Source: Dawidia cretensis (GTDB taxonomy: Bacteria > Bacteroidota > Bacteroidia > Cytophagales > Cyclobacteriaceae). From it: a stretch of 64,000 nt of DNA. Position 1 is the first letter of the stretch. Every line of letters begins with the position of its first letter. The DNA is taken from assembly GCF_018598175.1 (NCBI RefSeq), contig NZ_JAHESE010000003.1:62001-126000 (forward strand). The letters run 5' to 3'. Shown piece after piece: positions 50,854 through 60,030 of the stretch. The notes beneath the pieces are model-generated. The model saw nothing but the letters and a program-made list of their open reading frames with translations, made no database searches and had not been told where the DNA came from. The position numbers and the translations under genes are program-made.

Positions 50854-52425
50854 ATGCCCAAACAAGTAGTTGAAGAACCCTCCCTCCAGCAGAAGTTTGC
50901 CGAGCTCGAACGTAAAAATCAGGAAGCCCTCGTCGGTGGAGGCGAAAAACGCCTCGAGCAACAACACGCCAAAGGAAAGCTCAGCGCACGTGAGCGCATC
51001 CTTTTATTGGTAGACGAAGGCTCTTTTGAGGAACTGGGAAAATTCGTCATGCACCGTAGCAAAGACTTTGGTCTTGATAAAGAATATTACCTCGGCGACG
51101 GTGTCGTAACAGGGTACGGTACGGTAAACGGCCGGCTCATCTATGTGTTCTCGCAAGACTTTACTGTCTTCGGTGGATCCCTGTCCGAAACACATGCCGA
51201 AAAAATCGTGAAGATCATGGAGCTGGCCATGAAGAACGGCGCCCCGGTCATCGGCTTGAACGACTCGGGTGGCGCGCGCATTCAGGAAGGCGTCGTATCA
51301 CTCGGTGGCTATGCCGATATATTTTACCGCAACACCCTGGCCTCGGGGGTAATTCCACAAATCTCCGCCATCATGGGCCCCTGCGCAGGGGGTGCCGTAT
51401 ATTCACCTGCCATTACCGACTTTATCCTGATGGTCGAAAAGACGTCGTTCATGTTTGTGACCGGCCCCAACGTTGTAAAGACGGTGACCCACGAAAACGT
51501 TACGTCGGAAGAGCTCGGCGGTGCCTTTACGCACAGCTCTAAAAGCGGCGTGACACACTTTGCCTGTGCAAACGAGGTAGAGTGTATTACCTATATCAAA
51601 ACGCTGCTGAGCTATATTCCGCAGAACTGCGAAGACGATGCACCGCGGCTTCCCTATACACCTGGAAATGAAAAACGCCCGGCGCTGAATAATATTATAC
51701 CGGCTAATCCCAACCAGCCGTACGACATGCGCGAGGTAATTGCCGGCGTAGTAGACGATGGAACGTTCTTCGAAGTGCATAAGAACTTTGCAGAAAACAT
51801 TGTGGTGGGCTTTGCCCGCATCGCCGGCCGCAGCATCGGCATAGTCGGTAACCAGCCGGCGTCGCTTGCGGGCGTGCTCGACATCGATGCGAGCGTAAAA
51901 GGCGCACGCTTTGTACGGTTCTGCGACTGCTTTAATATACCACTGCTGGTATTTGAAGACGTGCCCGGCTTCCTGCCCGGTACCGACCAGGAATGGAACG
52001 CGATCATCACCAACGGTGCCAAGCTGCTGTATGCCTTCTCCGAGGCCACCGTGCCCCGCGTGACGGTCATCACCCGCAAGGCCTACGGCGGTGCATACGA
52101 CGTCATGAACTCCAAGCACATTGGTGCCGATCTGAACTACGCCTGGCCTACGGCCGAGATCGCTGTCATGGGTGCCAAAGGTGCTGCCGAGATCATCTTC
52201 AAAAAGGAAATTGCCGAGGCAGAAGACCCCGCGGCGAAATTGGACGAGAAGGTGGCCGAGTACACACAAAAGTTCGCAAACCCTTACCGCGCCGCACACC
52301 GCGTATACATCGACGAAGTGATCTACCCCGACCAGACCCGCGAGAAACTTATCCGGGCGTTTGCCATGCTGGAAAACAAAGTCGTGGCACAGCCAAAAAA
52401 GAAACACGGAAATATACCGCTGTAG
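50854..52425 (+). CDS. Acyl-CoA carboxylase carboxyltransferase (beta) subunit
   Basis: A 523-residue carboxyltransferase of the propionyl-/methylmalonyl-CoA type. N-terminal half: [39 protein letters not shown], then [20 protein letters not shown], with the acyl-CoA-binding [22 protein letters not shown]-terminal half: [16 protein letters not shown] and [20 protein letters not shown], which form the carboxybiotin site. It works with a biotin carboxylase subunit that is not in the window. TATCTTTA at 50828-50835 resembles a -7 box. It may carboxylate propionyl-CoA. Confidence 0.94.
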   Translation: MPKQVVEEPSLQQKFAELERKNQEALVGGGEKRLEQQHAKGKLSARERILLLVDEGSFEELGKFVMHRSKDFGLDKEYYLGDGVVTGYGTVNGRLIYVFSQDFTVFGGSLSETHAEKIVKIMELAMKNGAPVIGLNDSGGARIQEGVVSLGGYADIFYRNTLASGVIPQISAIMGPCAGGAVYSPAITDFILMVEKTSFMFVTGPNVVKTVTHENVTSEELGGAFTHSSKSGVTHFACANEVECITYIKTLLSYIPQNCEDDAPRLPYTPGNEKRPALNNIIPANPNQPYDMREVIAGVVDDGTFFEVHKNFAENIVVGFARIAGRSIGIVGNQPASLAGVLDIDASVKGARFVRFCDCFNIPLLVFEDVPGFLPGTDQEWNAIITNGAKLLYAFSEATVPRVTVITRKAYGGAYDVMNSKHIGADLNYAWPTAEIAVMGAKGAAEIIFKKEIAEAEDPAAKLDEKVAEYTQKFANPYRAAHRVYIDEVIYPDQTREKLIRAFAMLENKVVAQPKKKHGNIPL

Positions 52426-52489
52426 GGGTTATAACGGCAGGGTGTCACTCGTTTTGAAGATACGAATCCTATACCGATAACACGAGTCT

Positions 52490-53458
52490 ATGACTTCACG
52501 TAGAAAATTTATTAAACTGACGGCCCTGGGTGCTGCTGCCCTGCCGTTTGCGAAATCAGCACTGGCCCACCCGTCGGCTGCTTATGGCGCTAAGCCCATT
52601 GTACTATCGACCTGGAATTTTGGCCTGGGCGCCAACGTGGAGGCATGGAAAGTCCTGTCCACCGGCGGCCGTGCGCTTGACGCCGTAGAGGCCGGTGCCC
52701 GCGTGCCGGAGGCTGATCCCAAAGAGACCTCCGTCGGCCTGGGCGGCTTACCCGACCGCGACGGCCATGTGACGCTCGATGCCTGTATCATGGATGAACA
52801 TGGCAACTGCGGCTCTGTAGCGGGCCTTGAACACATTGTACATCCTATTTCCGTAGCCCGCAAAGTGATGGAGACAACGCCCCATGTCATGCTGGTTGGC
52901 GATGGCGCATTGCAGTTTGCACTGGCCAATGGTTTTAAGAAAGAAAAGCTGCTGACGAAAGAATCCGAAAAGGCGTGGAAAGAGTGGTTGAAAAAAGCAG
53001 AATATAAACCGGTAGCCAACATCGAGAACCATGATACCATCGGTATCATTGCGCTGGACGCCGCCGGCAACGTGTCCGGCGCCTGTACCACCAGTGGCAT
53101 GGCCTATAAATTACATGGTCGCGTAGGCGACTCGCCCATCATTGGTGCCGGTCTGTATGTCGACAACGAGGTGGGTGCTGCCACGGCTACGGGAGTAGGT
53201 GAGGAGGTGATCCGCATCGTGGGTTGCCACCTGGTAGTAGAGCTCATGCGTCAGGGCAATTCACCGCAGGACGCGTGCCGCCTGGCAGTAGAGCGGATAC
53301 TCAAAAAGAATCCGGAAAGAGCCAAACAAGTGCAGGTCGGATTTCTGGCCGTGAACAAACAAGGTGAATATGGAGCCTATTGTTTGCAAAAAGGCTTTAC
53401 CTACGCTGTCCACACGGCTGACGGAAACCAACTTTTTGATGGCAAGAGCCACTTTTAA
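52490..53458 (+). CDS. Glycosylasparaginase (N4-(beta-N-acetylglucosaminyl)-L-asparaginase)
   Basis: A 322-residue Ntn-hydrolase that splits GlcNAc from asparagine of N-glycoproteins. A twin-arginine-like signal (SRRKFIKLTALGAAALPFA) starts the protein, so it is predicted to be exported by Tat. The motif GLGGLPDRDGHVTLDACIMD lies in the alpha chain. The self-cleavage site precedes Thr183 in ENHDTIGIIALDAAGNVSG, the nucleophile of the beta chain, followed by the conserved GRVGDSPIIGAGLYVDN. It is located far from the mannosidase locus at 1-9 kb but would complete N-glycan breakdown. An intrinsic terminator follows. Confidence 0.93.
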   Translation: MTSRRKFIKLTALGAAALPFAKSALAHPSAAYGAKPIVLSTWNFGLGANVEAWKVLSTGGRALDAVEAGARVPEADPKETSVGLGGLPDRDGHVTLDACIMDEHGNCGSVAGLEHIVHPISVARKVMETTPHVMLVGDGALQFALANGFKKEKLLTKESEKAWKEWLKKAEYKPVANIENHDTIGIIALDAAGNVSGACTTSGMAYKLHGRVGDSPIIGAGLYVDNEVGAATATGVGEEVIRIVGCHLVVELMRQGNSPQDACRLAVERILKKNPERAKQVQVGFLAVNKQGEYGAYCLQKGFTYAVHTADGNQLFDGKSHF

Positions 53459-53606
53459 TCCATGCCCTGAAAAATCCGGTGTAGGAGTTTGAAGGTAATG
53501 GTAAAAGAAATATCTTTGGTAAAGTTCGTTATAAACCAAACGAATGCTGGCTTATCGAAAGTAACGCCAGTTAAAAATTTTGTCTTACCTAAACCTAGTC
53601 CTATAG

Positions 53607-53637
53607 AGAGTCTCCGTAACCGGGGACTCTTATTTTT
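53607..53637 (+). terminator. Intrinsic terminator after glycosylasparaginase
   Basis: A 10-bp stem with one G-T pair (53607-53616 with 53621-53630), loop TAAC, followed by TATTTTTT. Confidence 0.8.
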
Positions 53638-53688
53638 TGCCCTTCCGGGTCGCTTTTCCCTATTTTCGGCCCCAGCAAAACGACATAC

Positions 53689-54444
53689 ATGAAAATCGAG
53701 ATAGTAGCGTACAACATTGATTCTGCCCTCAAGGCGCAGGAAGGCGGCGCAGACCGCATTGAATTGTGTGATAGCCCCGGCGACGGAGGAACCACACCGT
53801 CGCACGGAACCATCGAAGTAATACGCCAGCATCTGAACATCGATGTGTTTGTGATGATTCGCCCGCGCGGCGGTGACTTTCACTATAACAGCTATGAGTA
53901 CCACGCCATGAAGCGGGATATCTTACAATGTCAAAAGCTAAGTGTCGATGGCGTTGTATTCGGCATACTAAATCCTGACGGCACAATCGATAAGAAACGC
54001 TGCCGTGAGCTGATTGAAAAAGCGCGGCCGCTTAAAGTAACATGCCACCGCGCGTTTGACATGACCCGCGATCCGTTCGAAGCGCTGGAAGATTGTATTG
54101 AAGTGGGCTTCGATCGCATTCTTACCTCGGGCCAGCAACCCAAGGCCTTGCAGGGTGTCGACCTTCTGGGCGAGCTCATAAAACGTGCCGCGGGCCGCAT
54201 TGCCATCATGCCCGGCTCGGGTGTAAATGAAGAGACCGTACAAGACATTGTCCGCAAGTCAGGCGCCCGGGAAATACATTCGTCTGCCGTGGCGTACACC
54301 ACCAGCGCCATGGAGTACAAGAACCTGGCCATCGCCGGCATGGGCTCTGAAGAAGGCGCTGAATTTAAACTACGCACCGTCGACCCGCAGATCGTTCGCA
54401 ACTTGCGTACGCTGGCGGAGAAAGTATACTATACCGGTGTATAA
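53689..54444 (+). CDS. cutC: Copper homeostasis protein CutC
   Basis: A 251-residue TIM-barrel protein of the CutC family. It begins MKIEIVAYNIDSALKAQEGG, with DRIELCDSPGDGGTTPS, VMIRPRGGDFHYN, and VDGVVFGILNPDGTID near residue 90. CHRAFDMTRDPFEALEDCIE and the ILTSGQQPKALQG block follow. CutC was linked to copper tolerance in E. coli, though the biochemical role is uncertain. It is transcribed alone and convergent with the TonB receptor gene through a shared terminator. TATTTTCG at 53661-53668 may be its -7 box. Confidence 0.93.
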   Translation: MKIEIVAYNIDSALKAQEGGADRIELCDSPGDGGTTPSHGTIEVIRQHLNIDVFVMIRPRGGDFHYNSYEYHAMKRDILQCQKLSVDGVVFGILNPDGTIDKKRCRELIEKARPLKVTCHRAFDMTRDPFEALEDCIEVGFDRILTSGQQPKALQGVDLLGELIKRAAGRIAIMPGSGVNEETVQDIVRKSGAREIHSSAVAYTTSAMEYKNLAIAGMGSEEGAEFKLRTVDPQIVRNLRTLAEKVYYTGV

Positions 54445-54481
54445 AAAAAGCGGTGTCGATTGAATCGACACCGCTTTTTTT
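54443..54481. terminator. Bidirectional terminator between cutC and the TonB receptor gene
   Basis: A perfect 18-bp inverted repeat (54443-54460 with 54464-54481) and a three-base loop, with A-run and T-run ends on both strands. It serves both convergent genes. Confidence 0.95.
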
Positions 54482-54501
54482 ATACCTACCAGCCGAATGG
54501 C

Positions 54502-57426
54502 CTAGTTTTTCTTAGCCTGAATCGGGAAGGTTCCAAACTGTCCCACGGCCATGTTACCACTAAAGGTATCACCCGTAATAATGGCCTTTACAAGAATCAT
54601 CATAGTGTTACCGCCAAACGATACTTCGTATTCCAGCGACAGCTCGTTGCCATTGACTTTCACAGACGACAACGGCAGCTCCTTATTGAAGCGTTTGTTA
54701 TTGATCGTGCCGCTATATACCTCGCCTTCCTTCTTGATCACCAATGTGCCTTCGCCGCCTTGTGGAGAATCAACAGTATAGTTCCATGAACCGGTAGCAT
54801 CTATTTGCGCTGCGGTATCCACGGGTGCCAGCGGTTTAACAGGAACTGTCGGAGCGGTGCCACTGCCGCGCTGTGTGCCGCCGCCCTGGCCACCACCGCC
54901 TCCACCTTGCATACCACCGCCCATGTCGCCACCACCACCTTCTTTCAGGTCGTCGTTGTTGATAGAGCGACGGCGCTTCGGTCTCGAGTCGACGCTCATC
55001 TTGCCAATGCGGTAGCTGAAGTTAACACGGAAGCTCATGTTACGCATGCTGGTCATGCTGTTGCGGTCGATCGTCGGCGTATGCACTTCGCTGCGGATCT
55101 TGAACTCCGGCGTAAAGAAATTCTCCGCGCCAAAGCCTACACTGCCTTTCTTATTGTTGAAGTCTTTCTTCATGCCCAGGCTATAGATACCAAAGCCGCC
55201 CTGTGTGCCCTGAAGCTGTACCTGGCGTCCGCGGTAGAAACCAAAGAATTGGAAGCCCCAACCTTTGGAGAGATTATAGCTGCCAAATAAGCGATAGCCC
55301 ATTACCCAACCCGAGTTGGTAGCGTTCGACTGCGCATCGTTCGTACGGTTCTTCAGCATAGAGTAGAACAAGTCTGTACCACCATTCAGTGACAGCTTGC
55401 CGACGTTTACGTTCGCGAAGAAGTTCAGACCCACGGCATCTTCCTGACCGATGTTACGATAAGTAGTGCGTACGGTGTCAGGGTCGGCTGGATTATTGCC
55501 GATGACGTTGCGTACGTCCTGGATCGCGTTGTTCGTATTACGCCAGAAGGTTGAGAAGTTTAACGTAGTGCCGCCGATAAACGTACTATACGAAAGCTCG
55601 TAATTGTTTGTATACTCCGGATCCAATGTCGGGTTGCCTTCGGTAATATCATACGGGTTTGAAGCCTGGATGTTCGGGTTCAGGAACCGGATGGACGGCC
55701 GTTGAATACGACGGTTATAGGCGGCCTTCACCGTTTTGCCGTTTGCAAACTTCTTCGATACGTTCACGCTGGGCACCAATGCGCCATAGGCGGGAATGTC
55801 GATGTTGTCTTCGGTTTGGGTATACGCATCGATGGTTGTATACTCATACCGTGCACCGCCCTTGAAGCTATAATTGCTGGGGGTTGTATAGGTGTACGAC
55901 AGATAGCCTGCTACAACGTTCTGATCGTAGTTCAGGTTGTTGGATAAAGAAGAATTTGCCGATGGTATGTACGTGCCGTCGCCTTCGATGTCTATCAGGT
56001 AAGTATAATTGCTGTATACTTTACGCATAATGTCCTTTCCACCAAATTCCAGCATTTGATTGGTGCTGATCGGAGTTTGGTAGTCTACCTGAAAGGTCAT
56101 TTCTTCGTTATAGCTGTCGTTGTCATTTTTAAAGCCCGACCGCGCCGCCGTGCCATCCTGCTCGCGCAGAATGTTCTCAAAGAAGTTTGTGCGATTGTTG
56201 ATGCCGTAGCTACCCATGATGCTCAGCTCGCGCTGAGGTTTTTCATACAAGTGCGTAAACGTAACGTTCGCGTCGATGGAGTTGGAAAGATCTTCAGACG
56301 TAGCGTCCCGCAAGCTGCTGGTCACGCCCTGGCTGTTGGTGATCTGGCTGAAAAGGTTGTCTTGAAAGTTTGTACCGTTACGTGCGCCAAAGCGCACCGA
56401 CGCCGTCATGTAGTTTTTGTCATTGATGTCGTAGTCCCAGCCCAGGTTGTAGTTGCCAAACAGTCCGCGGTTGCGGGTGTCGGCACTTTGTATGTTAGTA
56501 ACGTCGCCATCGGCTGATTGGGTCACCTGGTCGCTTTGAAAACTACCTTTCACATTATAATTTGAACGGCCCCAGCCACCCAGCGAAAAGCCCATCTTGC
56601 CGCGACGGAAGTTTCCATTCAGGCCCAGGTTAGACCCGCGCGTACCCACGCCGGCGTCTACCCCTAACGTCAGTCCTTCCAGTGTATTCTTTTTCGTAAT
56701 GATGTTGATGATACCGGCAGAACCTTCTGCATCGTATTTAGCAGATGGGGACGTGATCACTTCGACGGATTTAATCTGGTCGGCGGGAATTTGCTTGAGC
56801 GCATCGCCCACGCTGGAGGCCATGATCGTAGAGGGTTTGTTGTTGATCAACACCCGCACGTTCGAGCTGCCCCGCATCGTGACGTTGCCGTCCAGGTCTA
56901 CCGACAGCATCGGCACGCGCTTCAATACATCGGTACCATCGCCACCACGGGCGGTCTGGTCGTTCTCAGCATTGTATACGGTGCGGTCGACGCGCTCCTC
57001 GATCAGTGCCTTCTGTCCTTCGACGACCACCTCCTTCAGCACTTTGGTGCCGGTGCTGAGCTTGATCACGCCCAGGTTGACCTCATCCTTTTTTTCCGGT
57101 ACAGTGATCTGCTTGACCGTTTGAGTTTCATAGCCAATAAAAGAAACGATCACATCGTAGGTACCCGGGTTCACTTTGCTGATCGTAAACTTTCCTTTGT
57201 CATCGCAGACGGTACCGTCAAGCGGCGTTTCAGTGCCTACTGCTACCAGCGCTACCGTCGCGAATTCAACGGGCTGTTGGGTTTCGGCGTCGAGCACTGT
57301 ACCGGTAATCTTGCTTCCCGCAATAGGCTTGCTGGCCCCAACCGCTACACTGCCTCCACCTTGGCCCTGCGCAAACACACCGGCATGGAGCATAGTGATC
57401 ACCAGGAAAAAAAGTGCTTTTTTCAT
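54502..57426 (-). CDS. TonB-dependent receptor / outer membrane beta-barrel family protein with extra C-terminal beta domain
   Basis: A 974-residue outer membrane protein. After the signal peptide (ending GVFAQ), residues 40-115 form a carboxypeptidase-regulatory-like domain (GTVLDAETQQPVEFATV). A plug domain follows (about residues 150-240: TDVLKRVPMLSVDLDGNVTM, then EVITSPSAKYDAEGSAGIIN) and then a beta-barrel of the OMP_b-brl_3 type with YNRRIQRPSIRFLNPNIQ. The barrel ends near residue 810 at FRVNFSYRIGK. Beyond it lie a Gly-rich linker (KEGGGGDMGGGMQGGGGGG) and a 100-residue domain (IDATGSWNYT ... VGQFGTFPIQAKKN), which is unusual because the last strand normally closes the protein. The transported substrate is not known; no SusD partner is adjacent. 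Confidence 0.88.
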   Translation of the reverse strand: MKKALFFLVITMLHAGVFAQGQGGGSVAVGASKPIAGSKITGTVLDAETQQPVEFATVALVAVGTETPLDGTVCDDKGKFTISKVNPGTYDVIVSFIGYETQTVKQITVPEKKDEVNLGVIKLSTGTKVLKEVVVEGQKALIEERVDRTVYNAENDQTARGGDGTDVLKRVPMLSVDLDGNVTMRGSSNVRVLINNKPSTIMASSVGDALKQIPADQIKSVEVITSPSAKYDAEGSAGIINIITKKNTLEGLTLGVDAGVGTRGSNLGLNGNFRRGKMGFSLGGWGRSNYNVKGSFQSDQVTQSADGDVTNIQSADTRNRGLFGNYNLGWDYDINDKNYMTASVRFGARNGTNFQDNLFSQITNSQGVTSSLRDATSEDLSNSIDANVTFTHLYEKPQRELSIMGSYGINNRTNFFENILREQDGTAARSGFKNDNDSYNEEMTFQVDYQTPISTNQMLEFGGKDIMRKVYSNYTYLIDIEGDGTYIPSANSSLSNNLNYDQNVVAGYLSYTYTTPSNYSFKGGARYEYTTIDAYTQTEDNIDIPAYGALVPSVNVSKKFANGKTVKAAYNRRIQRPSIRFLNPNIQASNPYDITEGNPTLDPEYTNNYELSYSTFIGGTTLNFSTFWRNTNNAIQDVRNVIGNNPADPDTVRTTYRNIGQEDAVGLNFFANVNVGKLSLNGGTDLFYSMLKNRTNDAQSNATNSGWVMGYRLFGSYNLSKGWGFQFFGFYRGRQVQLQGTQGGFGIYSLGMKKDFNNKKGSVGFGAENFFTPEFKIRSEVHTPTIDRNSMTSMRNMSFRVNFSYRIGKMSVDSRPKRRRSINNDDLKEGGGGDMGGGMQGGGGGGQGGGTQRGSGTAPTVPVKPLAPVDTAAQIDATGSWNYTVDSPQGGEGTLVIKKEGEVYSGTINNKRFNKELPLSSVKVNGNELSLEYEVSFGGNTMMILVKAIITGDTFSGNMAVGQFGTFPIQAKKN

Positions 57427-57696
57427 ATTAAATCTCTCAGGTAAATTGTTAAAAGGGATGTGGGAAATCCGTTATTTCATAGGTCAACGGCAAAGGAAAT
57501 CTTTTGTTAGTGGCCGCCGATACGTATTATACCAATGGGCTGATTGCTTCGACATTCCGGGTAAAAACTCGACTTTCCCCAAAAGTACGGACAACCCGGC
57601 GCACCGGTCGATGAATTTCCGCCAACGGTAGAAAAATGTGAAAAAGACCATACCCGCGCCGTACGATGCCGTAAATTTATTGCGTTAACCCGCAGC

Positions 57697-58740
57697 ATGC
57701 AATCCTTCTTTCAACGTCACCGTGTTCTCCTGCTGCACCTTTCGTTCTGGTGCGCCTACCTGTCGTTTTTCATCTACCAATTTTCATCGTTCCGCCACCG
57801 CGAACGCGAAGTCGAAATGTTGGAAGTTTTTACCCAGGCGGGCTTCCACGTGGCGTTTAATATGGCCGTCGCCTACTTCAACTATTTCATTGTTCTACCA
57901 CGCTTTCTCAAACACAAAAAGACCGGCCGCTACCTGCTTGAATTTTTTATTCCTTTTGCCATTCTCACGTTCGGACGCGTACACTTGCAACGCTACCTGG
58001 CCGACGGCTACACGCACAAAGCCGGTTATTTATACAGTACAACGTTTGTGGTGCAAGTTGCAGCCACCAGTCTCTTCGTCGTCATCTTCGTGGCTATGCT
58101 GCGCTTCTTACAAGAGTGGTTTGAATTCGAATCCCGTAAAAAGGCCGTCGAAAATGAAAAGCTCATTTCCGAGCTCAACTTCCTTAAAGAGCAGATCAAT
58201 CCCCATTTTTTGTTCAATACGCTCAACAACCTGTATTACCTCGCTTATTCACAATCTCCCAATACCACCGAGGTCATTGCCAAGCTTTCGCAAATGATGC
58301 GCTACATGATTTACGAAACTAACCACGCCGATGTGCCGCTGATGAAGGAGATTGAATACATGGAAAACTACATCAGCCTGGAACGCCTGCGCCTGAACGG
58401 GCAGATTCCCATCGGCTTTGAGGTACACGGCGATGTACAGAACGTACGCATCACGCCCCTCATCTTTATTACATTCCTGGAAAATGCCTTTAAACATGGC
58501 ATCGGCGCAAGTCCCGGCGATGCGTGGATCAAGGTTAGCATCCGCGTCAGCGGCAACGAATGTACCTACACGGTAGAAAATAGCAACCATGCCGTCACCG
58601 CCAGCGAGCACGGCAAGTCCGGCATTGGATTGCAGAATGTTCAGCGTAGATTAGCCTTAAGCTACCCGGGTCGCCATACCCTCACCACAGAGAAAAGTGC
58701 CGACCGCTATACGCTCACACTAAAAATCACCCTGGCATGA
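57697..58740 (+). CDS. LytS-type sensor histidine kinase
   Basis: A 347-residue membrane histidine kinase. About four hydrophobic segments lie in residues 1-155 (e.g. LHLSFWCAYLSFFIYQF). The His_kinase domain contains LKEQINPHFLFNTLNNLYY, with the phosphorylated His in NPHFLFN near residue 173, and the ATP-binding ITPLIFITFLENAFKHGIG and SGIGLQNVQRRLAL. It overlaps the LytTR regulator by four bases (ATGA), so the pair is translationally coupled. It is divergent from the TonB receptor gene. The ligand or signal is unknown. Confidence 0.94.
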   Translation: MQSFFQRHRVLLLHLSFWCAYLSFFIYQFSSFRHREREVEMLEVFTQAGFHVAFNMAVAYFNYFIVLPRFLKHKKTGRYLLEFFIPFAILTFGRVHLQRYLADGYTHKAGYLYSTTFVVQVAATSLFVVIFVAMLRFLQEWFEFESRKKAVENEKLISELNFLKEQINPHFLFNTLNNLYYLAYSQSPNTTEVIAKLSQMMRYMIYETNHADVPLMKEIEYMENYISLERLRLNGQIPIGFEVHGDVQNVRITPLIFITFLENAFKHGIGASPGDAWIKVSIRVSGNECTYTVENSNHAVTASEHGKSGIGLQNVQRRLALSYPGRHTLTTEKSADRYTLTLKITLA

Positions 58741-59468
58741 GCATCACCTGTCTGATCGTCGACGACGAGCCCTTGGCGCGCAATCTGCTGACCGACTATG
58801 TAAGCAAGGTGCCTTCACTACAGTTGCTGCAAGCATGTGCCAGCCCCCTGGAGGCGATCGATGTATTGCGCTCCAACCCGGTGGACCTGTTGTTCCTCGA
58901 CATTCAAATGCCCGAGATCACCGGCATCTCGCTGCTGCGAACGCTACAGAAACGCCCCCTGGTCGTACTCACAACAGCGTACTCCGAATATGCCCTGGAA
59001 GGGTATGACCTCGACGTCGTAGACTACCTGCTTAAGCCTGTTACGTTTGAACGTTTTCTACGTGCAGTCGAGAAAGCCGGCCAGCGCTTAATACCCACCA
59101 CCACGCCACCATCCGTGCAAACACCGCGCACAGAGCCAACCGAGCAGCAACCCTTTGTATTTGTGAAGGACGGCACCAAGTTGGTCAAGGTACGTTGGGC
59201 CGATATATTGTATGTGGAGGGACTGAAAGACTACGTCACGATCCACACCCGCCAGCAAAAGATTGTCACGCTGCAGCGCCTAAAAACATTGGAAGAACAA
59301 TTACCGGCCGATAAATTTATTCGTATCCATCATTCGTATATCGTTTCGGTAGACGCCATTGATGTCGTGCACAAAGGTGAGGTGCAGATTGGCAACGTGA
59401 CCCTGCCCGTAAGCGACTCGTATCGAAAGCAGTTTAAGGATTTCACAGATCGGAATCAGATGATGTAA
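58737..59468 (+). CDS. LytTR family response regulator
   Basis: A 243-residue response regulator. The receiver domain has CLIVDDEPLARNLL, phosphoacceptor Asp55 in LLFLDIQMPEITGIS, and the conserved Lys in VVDYLLKPVTFERFL. The C-terminal LytTR DNA-binding domain covers about residues 140-240: FVKDGTKLVKVRWADILYVEG, LKDYVTIHTRQQKIVTL, and FIRIHHSYIVSVDAID. LytTR proteins bind to paired direct repeats. The partner kinase is immediately upstream with a four-base overlap. Target genes are unknown; the divergent outer membrane receptor is a candidate. Confidence 0.94.
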   Translation: MSITCLIVDDEPLARNLLTDYVSKVPSLQLLQACASPLEAIDVLRSNPVDLLFLDIQMPEITGISLLRTLQKRPLVVLTTAYSEYALEGYDLDVVDYLLKPVTFERFLRAVEKAGQRLIPTTTPPSVQTPRTEPTEQQPFVFVKDGTKLVKVRWADILYVEGLKDYVTIHTRQQKIVTLQRLKTLEEQLPADKFIRIHHSYIVSVDAIDVVHKGEVQIGNVTLPVSDSYRKQFKDFTDRNQMM

Positions 59469-59537
59469 ATACCCGCCTGGGTTCTTCTCGTGAAGTTTTG
59501 GAAATGTTTCCAACGGGCCGGATAAAGGGGGGATGAG

Positions 59538-59600
59538 CTAGAGTCAAGCTAGTGTTAACCTAGACTTATGCTAGTGATAAGCTAGTCCTGAAAGGACTAG
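59538..59600. repeat. Phased 11-bp CTAG repeat array with terminal hairpin
   Basis: CTAG starts at 59538, 59549, 59560, 59571 and 59582, exactly 11 bases apart; a sixth starts at 59597. The last two are arms of a perfect hairpin CTAGTCCT-GAA-AGGACTAG (59582-59600). The spacers between the CTAG cores share AA/TTA patterns (CTAGTGTTAAC, CTAGTGATAAG). It has no T-run, so it is not a terminator. Confidence 0.85.
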
Positions 59601-59724
59601 GACAAATGGTGGTTAAATCCCGTTGATGGTGCAGAAGAGTCTACCCTGGTTGGCGCCAGTCGGTTCAAGCGGATATAAAAATCCAGGTTTTAAACTCCTT
59701 CGCTTTTTTAAACTCCCTGCGCAT

Positions 59725-59755
59725 TTTGGTTGATAGCCAAATTAAAATATATTTG
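59725..59755 (+). promoter_or_regulatory. Bacteroidota-type promoter of tRNA-Ala
   Basis: TTTG at 59725-59728, exactly 19 bases, then TATATTTG at 59748-59755. This is a perfect match to the -33/-7 consensus TTTG-N19-TAnnTTTG. The tRNA 5' end lies 30 bases further on, consistent with a short leader to be processed. Confidence 0.9.
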
Positions 59756-59785
59756 CGCTCGCTTTTTCCGGAAAGCATCATTTTC

Positions 59786-59859
59786 GGGGGATTAGCTCAG
59801 CTGGCTAGAGCGCTTCCATGGCATGGAAGAGGTCATCGGTTCGACTCCGATATTCTCCA
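59786..59859 (+). tRNA. tRNA-Ala (anticodon GGC)
   Basis: A 74-nt tRNA. Acceptor GGGGGAT pairs with ATTCTCC with G-T pairs, followed by discriminator A. D arm GCTC/GAGC, anticodon arm CTTCC-ATGGCAT-GGAAG with anticodon GGC (reads GCC), T arm ATCGG-TTCGACT-CCGAT. CCA is not encoded. Confidence 0.95.
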
Positions 59860-59890
59860 CAAAAAGAGGTCCCAGGGCCTCTTTTTTTTG
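59860..59890 (+). terminator. Intrinsic terminator of tRNA-Ala
   Basis: An 11-bp stem with one G-T pair (59861-59871 with 59876-59886), four-base loop, followed by more T residues. Confidence 0.85.
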
Positions 59891-60030
59891 TTTTGCCCCG
59901 AACAAAACACCTGCTCCGGGCTATTCTGTCCTGCATTTATTTTGACAAAGCCAGTCTCGCCGGCACAATGCAGCTTTTCCCCAAATTGTCAATTAATAGC
60001 CGTACCTTTGCCGCTTACTGAAAAAAATTA

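Larger units (their letters stand above)
59469..59785. other. Intergenic region before tRNA-Ala
   Basis: A 317-base gap holding the phased CTAG repeat (59538-59600) and the tRNA-Ala promoter (59725-59755). No gene is seen. Confidence 0.7.

Noticed and set aside
51403-52407. A 334-residue open frame on the minus strand
   Set aside because: It is antisense to the acyl-CoA carboxylase gene, is rich in Val, His and Arg, and shows no domain; the plus-strand gene is fully conserved.
53489-53692. A 67-residue plus-strand frame
   Set aside because: It crosses a strong intrinsic terminator (53607-53637) and has no family similarity, so it is unlikely to be translated.
59582-59600. The hairpin at the end of the CTAG array as a terminator
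   Set aside because: No T-run follows on either strand, and the nearest coding end is more than 110 bases away.
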